45,835 nucleotides of DNA from Desulfobulbaceae bacterium (GTDB lineage: Bacteria; Desulfobacterota; Desulfobulbia; Desulfobulbales; SURF-16): assembly GCA_023230525.1 (NCBI GenBank), contig JALNXE010000029.1, positions 1 through 45,835 on the forward strand, written 5' to 3'. How positions within the stretch are numbered: position 1 is the stretch's first letter; the number at the start of each line of letters is the position of its first letter. A model generated the notes under the pieces. That model ran no database searches, was not told the origin of the DNA, and worked only from the letters and a program-made list of their open reading frames with translations. Both the position numbers and the translations under genes were made by a program. This document shows positions 41,669 through 45,835 of the stretch, piece after piece.

Positions 41669-42121
41669 ATGCTGCTGCGCAATCTGTTTTTCCTGGTGCT
41701 GATCGCCTGCTGGGCGCTCACCGGCTGCATGTCAGCCCAGCATTACCGGGACCGGCGCATCGCCGAGAACCCGGAGCTGTTCAACTCCTTCAGCCCCGAG
41801 ATCCGGGAGAAGGTCAGCCTGGGCCAGGTCGACATCGGCTTTACCGAGGAGATGGTACGGCTTGCCTGGGGTCCGCCGGACCACATTTATATCCGCACCA
41901 CGGACCAGGGTGAAGCAACGGTCTGGACTTACTCCAGCACCCGAATCCTCTCCCAGACGGACAGAATGAGCGTGCCGGTGCGCATTTACGATGACCGGGG
42001 CCGCAGCAGCATCGTCTACCGCAACGTCTGGGTCAACCGTGACCAGCACGAGGAATATGACGTTGCCCGGGTGGAGTTCACCCATGGGTTGGTGACCGCT
42101 ATCGAACAAATGGGCCAGTAA
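41669..42121 (+). CDS. Lipoprotein with SmpA/BamE-like domain
   Basis: A 150-residue lipoprotein. The start at 41669 is set by GGAAGGAG 6 nt upstream (41655-41662). The signal peptide LLRNLFFLVLIACWALTGC gives a lipobox ALTGC. The mature part contains VSLGQVDIGFTEEMVRLAWGPPD, the BamE/SmpA-type opening, and then beta strands such as VWTYSSTRILSQTD. It is probably an outer-membrane or periplasmic structural lipoprotein. A role in outer-membrane assembly is only inferred from the domain. The neighbours are a methyltransferase and yaaA. Confidence 0.75.
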   Translation: MLLRNLFFLVLIACWALTGCMSAQHYRDRRIAENPELFNSFSPEIREKVSLGQVDIGFTEEMVRLAWGPPDHIYIRTTDQGEATVWTYSSTRILSQTDRMSVPVRIYDDRGRSSIVYRNVWVNRDQHEEYDVARVEFTHGLVTAIEQMGQ

Positions 42122-42160
42122 CAGGCCGGCCTCCGACAAATTTCAACAGGGTATTTGCCC

Positions 42161-42925
42161 ATGCTGCTGATTATTTCCCCTGCCAAGACCCAGAATTTCA
42201 ACGTACGTGACTATCCCCGCTGCACCATGCCCGCGCTGCTCAAACAGAGCCAGCTGCTGATCGACCGGCTGAGAGAGCTGAGCGCCCAAGAGCTGGGCCG
42301 GCTGATGAAGATCAGCCCCGGACTGGCCGAACTGAACCAACAGCGCTATCAGGATTTTCACCTGCCTTTTGAACTCGGCAAGGCCAGGCAGGCCCTGCTC
42401 GCCTTCCGGGGCGATGTCTACACCGCCATTGACGCGGACCATTACGATGACGGGGATTTCTCCTTTGCCCAGCAGCATCTGCGCATCCTCTGCGGCCTTT
42501 ACGGGGTGTTGAAGCCCCTGGATCTCATCCAGCCCTACCGGCTGGAAATGGCAACCAGGCTGGCAAATCCCAGGGGCAGTGATCTATACGCCTTCTGGGG
42601 CACCATGATTACCGAGGCGCTCAATGATGGCCTGCGAGACGAAGCGGAACCGGTGCTGGTCAACCTGGCCTCCCAGGAGTATTGCAAGGCCATCAAAGCG
42701 GAAGCCCTGCAGGCCCGGCTGCTGACCATTTCGTTTAAGGAAAACAAAAACAACCGGTATCAGGTCATCGGCATCCATGCCAAACGGGCCCGGGGCCTGA
42801 TGACGGACTTTGTCATCAAAAACCGCATCACCAAAGTCAACGACCTGCGGTCATTCACCCTCAGCGGTTATCAGTACCGCGGCAGCCTCTCCACGGAAGC
42901 GGAGTGGGTCTTCTGCCGGGACTGA
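42161..42925 (+). CDS. yaaA: Peroxide stress protein YaaA
   Basis: DUF328/YaaA family, 254 residues. YaaA lowers free intracellular iron during hydrogen peroxide stress and binds DNA in some studies. Conserved stretches are LLIISPAKTQNF at the N-terminus, AFRGDVYTAIDA, LRILCGLYGVLKPLDLIQPYR, FWGTMITEAL, VNLASQEYCKAI and a C-terminal RARGLMTDFVIKNRI. The ATG at 42161 has AGGG 9 nt upstream and is preferred to TTG 42155. It is followed after 21 bp by a metal exporter, fitting a stress and metal theme. Confidence 0.94.
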   Translation: MLLIISPAKTQNFNVRDYPRCTMPALLKQSQLLIDRLRELSAQELGRLMKISPGLAELNQQRYQDFHLPFELGKARQALLAFRGDVYTAIDADHYDDGDFSFAQQHLRILCGLYGVLKPLDLIQPYRLEMATRLANPRGSDLYAFWGTMITEALNDGLRDEAEPVLVNLASQEYCKAIKAEALQARLLTISFKENKNNRYQVIGIHAKRARGLMTDFVIKNRITKVNDLRSFTLSGYQYRGSLSTEAEWVFCRD

Positions 42926-42946
42926 CCAAAAAAAACCATAACCCTC

Positions 42947-43891
42947 ATGCACAAACACACCCTGGAAACCCTGCAGCACAGCCATGATTTTACCGCCATC
43001 CATGAGCATGGCGAAAGACGCACCCGGCAGGTGCTGGTTCTCACCGCGGTCACCATGGTGGTTGAGATCGCGGCAGGCACGACCTTCGGCTCCATGGCCC
43101 TGCTGGCCGACGGCTGGCACATGGGCACCCATGTGGCCGCCTTCCTGATCACCATCTTTGCCTACCAGTATACCCGCAAACATGCCGCAAACCCCCTCTT
43201 CACCTTCGGCACCGGCAAGGTCAGCGTGCTGGGCGGCTTTGCCAGCGCCGTGGCCCTGGCGGTGGTCGCCCTGGTGATGCTGGTGGAATCGGTCCACCGC
43301 ATCCTGCACCCCCAGCCCATTTTCTTTAACGAGGCCATCGGCGTGGCCGTGCTGGGGCTCGTCATCAACATCATCAGCGCCCTGCTGCTGCAGGACCATC
43401 ATGATCACGACCACGAGGATGCACACCCGCATCATGACCACAACCTGCAGGCCGCCTACATGCATGTGCTGGCCGACGCCCTGACCTCGGTGCTGGCCAT
43501 TATCGCCCTCATTGCCGGCAAATTTCTCGGCTGGCACCAGCTTGACCCGGTGATGGGCATAGTGGGCGCGGTGGTCATCAGCCGCTGGTCCTATACCCTG
43601 ATCCAGGAGACCAGCCCCATCCTGCTGGACGGCAGCATTGCCGAAGACTATCAGGCGGCGATCAGACAGAGGCTCGAAAGCGCGGATGACAACCGCATCG
43701 CCGATATCCATGTCTGGCGGGTGGGGCCGGCCGATTATGCGGCCATCATCTCCCTGGTCACCCATTATCCCAAGAACCCGGATTACTACAAGCAGCTGCT
43801 GGCTGATTTCAGCAAACTTTCCCACATCACCATGGAAATCAACCAATGCACCGGCCAATCATGCCAGGCCACCGCACAAAAGATCCCCTGA
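42947..43891 (+). CDS. dmeF: Cation diffusion facilitator, DmeF type
   Basis: A 314-residue CDF family exporter resembling DmeF, which exports cobalt and nickel. The N-terminus is His-rich and cytoplasmic. The transmembrane metal sites correspond to LLADGWHMGTHVAAF and YMHVLADALTSVLA. The conserved loop GTGKVSVLGGFASAV is present. Between helices 4 and 5 lies a histidine/aspartate-rich loop (HHDHDHEDAHPHHDHN). The C-terminal cytoplasmic domain (IADIHVWRVGPADYAAI) is of the CDF dimerisation type. No clear Shine-Dalgarno is visible ahead of the ATG, so it may depend on the upstream yaaA transcript. Confidence 0.92.
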   Translation: MHKHTLETLQHSHDFTAIHEHGERRTRQVLVLTAVTMVVEIAAGTTFGSMALLADGWHMGTHVAAFLITIFAYQYTRKHAANPLFTFGTGKVSVLGGFASAVALAVVALVMLVESVHRILHPQPIFFNEAIGVAVLGLVINIISALLLQDHHDHDHEDAHPHHDHNLQAAYMHVLADALTSVLAIIALIAGKFLGWHQLDPVMGIVGAVVISRWSYTLIQETSPILLDGSIAEDYQAAIRQRLESADDNRIADIHVWRVGPADYAAIISLVTHYPKNPDYYKQLLADFSKLSHITMEINQCTGQSCQATAQKIP

Positions 43892-43948
43892 GACGCCGGC
43901 TTATGCTCTTCCCCGCCCTCTCCCTTTCATCGATTGCAGGAACTGTCA

Positions 43949-43976
43949 TTGACAAAACGCCGATGATACGTATATA
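43949..43976 (+). promoter_or_regulatory. Strong sigma-70-like promoter
   Basis: TTGACA at 43949-43954 is a perfect -35. TATATA at 43971-43976 lies 16 bp on. The downstream Tim44-like gene starts about 190 bp later, beyond an inverted repeat. The intergenic region is otherwise AT-rich and free of genes. Confidence 0.5.
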
Positions 43977-44041
43977 TACCCAATCATAGAATAAGCCGTT
44001 GTAACAAAATAATGCCCTCATCTGGCTTGTAAAACTGCATA

Positions 44042-44094
44042 AGGAGCCGTAACGAAATGGTTCAGAAACCCAAGGTTATTTCGTAACGGCTCCT
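44042..44094. repeat. Inverted repeat, AGGAGCCGTTACGAAAT family
   Basis: The arms AGGAGCCGTAACGAAAT (44042-44058) and ATTTCGTAACGGCTCCT (44078-44094) pair over 17 bp with one mismatch, around a 19-bp centre. Single arms occur at 8667-8686 and 35020-35035, and a worn copy may lie near 43995. It is a dispersed short palindrome, probably mobilised in trans. Confidence 0.7.
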
Positions 44095-44165
44095 AAACAG
44101 CTCCGGCTATTTGCTCATTAACCCCAGCACCTGCAACTGACGAGAAAACCAACAAAAAGGATTTA

Positions 44166-45122
44166 ATGATGATGTCAGACACCTTAAAACGCTTTCCCCT
44201 GTTTTTATTTATCTTTTTCTTTTTGTCCCTGTTTGATGTCGGACTGGTGACGGATGAGGCCGACGCCCGTTCCCGCACCGGGGGCCGGACCTACTCCAGC
44301 TCGCCGACCTATGCCAAGCCGCCGGTGCAGAGCCCGGCCAGGCCATACGGCACCCCCACGAGCGGCGGTTTCATGCGGGGACTGGCCGGCGGCCTGGTGG
44401 GCGGAGCCATCGGCAGTCTGCTGTTCGGCAGCCTGGCCGGGGCCGGCATGGGCGGCGGCCTCGGCGGCAGCGGCATCGGCCTTTTCCAGATTCTTCTTTT
44501 CGGCGGCATTGGCTACTTTATTTACCGCCGTTTCTTCAAACGCAAGGCCCCGGCCTATGCCGCCTCCTACCAGCAGACCGGGCCGGGGGAATTTTTCAAG
44601 GGCGCCATGCCCGGCGCAGGCAACAGCATGGCTTATCCCCCGCCCCCACCCTCTTATGGCAACGGCATGTCTTTGGATGAAGGCATTGCCATGATCCGCC
44701 GTTCCGAGCCGAGCTTTGATCCGGACCATTTCAAGGAGGTGGCCCAGGATGTGTTTTTCCAGGTGCAGGCCGGCTGGATGCGCCGGGATATCGACTCCTA
44801 CCGCCAGCTGCTCGGCCAGCGCCTGGCCGGGGAATATGAGGGACATTTTGCCGATATGCGGGCCAAGGGCCATATCAACAAGCTGGAAAACATCGCGGTG
44901 CGCAAGGTTGAGGTGGTGGCCGCCGGGGTGGAGGGCAACGAGGAATTCGTCACCGTCCTGTTTACCGCCAACCTCCTGGACTACACCGTGGATGAGCACA
45001 GCGGCGCCATTGTCTCGGGCAGCAATACGGCCCCGGTGAAATTTGCCGAAAAATGGACCTGGGCCCGGCCCATGGGCGCGGAACTCTGGAAACTCGAAGG
45101 GATCGAAGGGGTGCAGGGCTAA
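44166..45122 (+). CDS. Tim44-like domain membrane protein
   Basis: A 318-residue protein. A hydrophobic N-terminal segment (FPLFLFIFFFLSLFDVGL) acts as a signal or anchor. A Ser/Pro-rich region is followed by a glycine-rich membrane segment (GLVGGAIGSLLFGSLAGAG, then GLFQILLFGGIGYFIYRRFF). The C-terminal 140 residues form a Tim44-like domain: FKEVAQDVFFQVQAGWMRRD, YRQLLGQRLAGEYEGHF and KWTWARPMGAELWKLEGI. Bacterial members are usually inner-membrane proteins of unclear role. AAAAAGGA lies about 5 nt before ATG 44166; three consecutive ATGs leave the exact start open. Confidence 0.88.
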   Translation: MMMSDTLKRFPLFLFIFFFLSLFDVGLVTDEADARSRTGGRTYSSSPTYAKPPVQSPARPYGTPTSGGFMRGLAGGLVGGAIGSLLFGSLAGAGMGGGLGGSGIGLFQILLFGGIGYFIYRRFFKRKAPAYAASYQQTGPGEFFKGAMPGAGNSMAYPPPPPSYGNGMSLDEGIAMIRRSEPSFDPDHFKEVAQDVFFQVQAGWMRRDIDSYRQLLGQRLAGEYEGHFADMRAKGHINKLENIAVRKVEVVAAGVEGNEEFVTVLFTANLLDYTVDEHSGAIVSGSNTAPVKFAEKWTWARPMGAELWKLEGIEGVQG

Positions 45123-45430
45123 GCGGCCCGCCCCCTTTCCCCGCCAAATACCCTTTGCCTGGAACATCCCGGCCCCAGCCCGGTTATGGTTGTGCCCATC
45201 ACCACCATGGCCGGGCTGGCCCCTTTCCTTCCTGACGAGAGACCTGCCCGAAAACAAAGGCCAGGACTGCCGTAGCCCCCCCTCCCGCCGCAGATGGGCA
45301 AAAAAATGCCCGCCCTTGGAAAGATGCGGCACTCTACCCTATGGACAACAGGGCAATCCCGTAATAGGAATGTGTCAGGACAGCAGCCTGATAACCGCCG
45401 GCAGCGCAGGCGGGAACAAAGAAGCATGTA

Positions 45431-45514
45431 TCGCGGGGTAGGAGCGGGTTATTCCCGCGACAACGGGGTTTTCGTCATGCCAAATTCGCGGGCAAGGCCC
45501 GCTCCTACCGCGGG
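45431..45514. repeat. REP-like inverted repeat resembling Pseudomonas REPs
   Basis: The arm near 45431-45460, containing GTAGGAGCGGG and ending TTCCCGCGA, is complementary to the arm TCGCGGGCAAGGCCCGCTCC (from 45486) followed by TACCGCGGG. The core TTCGCGGG...CCCGCTCCTAC is close to the known Pseudomonas putida REP. Function here is unknown; it could be a target or product of a RAYT-type transposase elsewhere. Confidence 0.65.
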
Positions 45515-45617
45515 ATGGCACCCTCCACAGCGTTTGCTTTCCATTTTTTGCCCTTTAATATCGCAATAAGTGGACAGCAAGGGAAGAAATTTTCCATGTT
45601 TCCGGTTTTAATATTAT

Positions 45618-45673
45618 AATAAGTGGGGTGTCCATCTATAGGGGGCAATATGATGGACAGCTTTCCACTTATT
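45618..45673. repeat. Inverted repeat AATAAGTGG/CCACTTATT
   Basis: AATAAGTGG (45618-45626) and CCACTTATT (45665-45673) pair, and GTCCATC (45630-45636) pairs with GATGGAC (45652-45658), forming a hairpin with internal loops. A third AATAAGTGGACAG occurs at 45565-45577 in direct orientation. It looks like the end of a small mobile repeat. Confidence 0.55.
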
Positions 45674-45835
45674 AACAATGTTCGAATGCCACCCTAGGAG
45701 TCTGTCGGACTTACGCAACTCGTTCTGACAAATTACGTTGATCAAACATAATCAACTTGTTGTATTTTCATTAAAATGCTTGATTCTGGTGATGTTTTCT
45801 GTTAAATTATAATAATTATTTCAATAAGTTATAAT

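Larger units (their letters stand above)
45123..45835. other. Right-edge non-coding, repeat-rich sequence
   Basis: 713 bp without a supportable gene. It contains the REP-like hairpin at 45431-45514, the AATAAGTGG inverted repeat at 45618-45673 and a related half-site at 45565. AGTCTGTCGGACTTACGCAA near 45700 looks like the outer end of an insertion sequence running off the window. The last 100 bp are very AT-rich. Confidence 0.45.

Overview
The window is about 46 kb of chromosomal, GC-rich DNA (roughly 58-62 % in the core genes, clearly lower in a few patches). The gene content suggests a Desulfobacterota (former Deltaproteobacteria) organism, probably Desulfobulbales-like: a PEP-CTERM exported protein, a bacterial PFKFB-type enzyme, paired GlgC homologues, a tandem universal stress protein and a methyltransferase that appears to use selenocysteine. 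This placement is inference from gene style. No rRNA, tRNA, CRISPR array, prophage or complete insertion sequence was seen.

Layout. 1-3000: accessory left end with a PEP-CTERM protein, an AT-rich secreted protein and several small palindromic repeats. 3030-19677: the RecBCD helicase-nuclease on the minus strand, with recB-recD overlapping by ATGA but recC 8 kb away. Between them lie a membrane hybrid histidine kinase, a small orphan gene and an HDOD gene on the plus strand, and a 1190-aa AsmA/DUF748 protein whose start overlaps recC. 19859-22945: an unrecognised 532-aa protein, then a low-GC patch with a possible lipoprotein and a DUF2971 protein. 23223-25221: overlapping trpB-trpA, convergent with two overlapping ADP-glucose pyrophosphorylase-type genes (25293-27829). 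Upstream of these, a 217-bp inverted array of 9-bp units separates them from a DHH/DHHA1 phosphoesterase gene. 29348-33489: MOSC protein, methyltransferase, YajD-type HNH protein, LysE-type exporter and a HEAT-repeat protein. 33649-45122: 6-phosphofructo-2-kinase/fructose-2,6-bisphosphatase, NRAMP transporter plus UspA, a small zinc-knuckle protein, a truncated alkaline phosphatase, YciH/SUI1, ATP-type PEP carboxykinase, the putative selenoprotein methyltransferase, a lipoprotein, YaaA, a DmeF-type cation exporter and a Tim44-like protein. The right end is non-coding and repeat-rich.

How the genes work together. One theme is carbon flux and storage: PckA (gluconeogenesis), a PFKFB enzyme (fructose-2,6-bisphosphate signal) and two GlgC-type subunits (glycogen). 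A second is stress and metal handling: NRAMP, UspA, YaaA, DmeF and YciH. A third is recombination: RecBCD.

Most notable signal. The methyltransferase reading frame at 40891 is interrupted by an in-frame TGA at 41470-41472, at the position where ArsM-like relatives carry a conserved Cys (CxxGA). A hairpin with a GGTC apical sequence begins 11 nt after the TGA and the frame continues to a TAA at 41622. This is what a bacterial selenocysteine codon plus SECIS element looks like. Also notable are the inverted 9-bp array at the glg operon, intergenic palindromes that supply the stop codons of recD and of one glgC, and two related MITE-like repeats, one of which sits exactly at the break of a truncated alkaline phosphatase.
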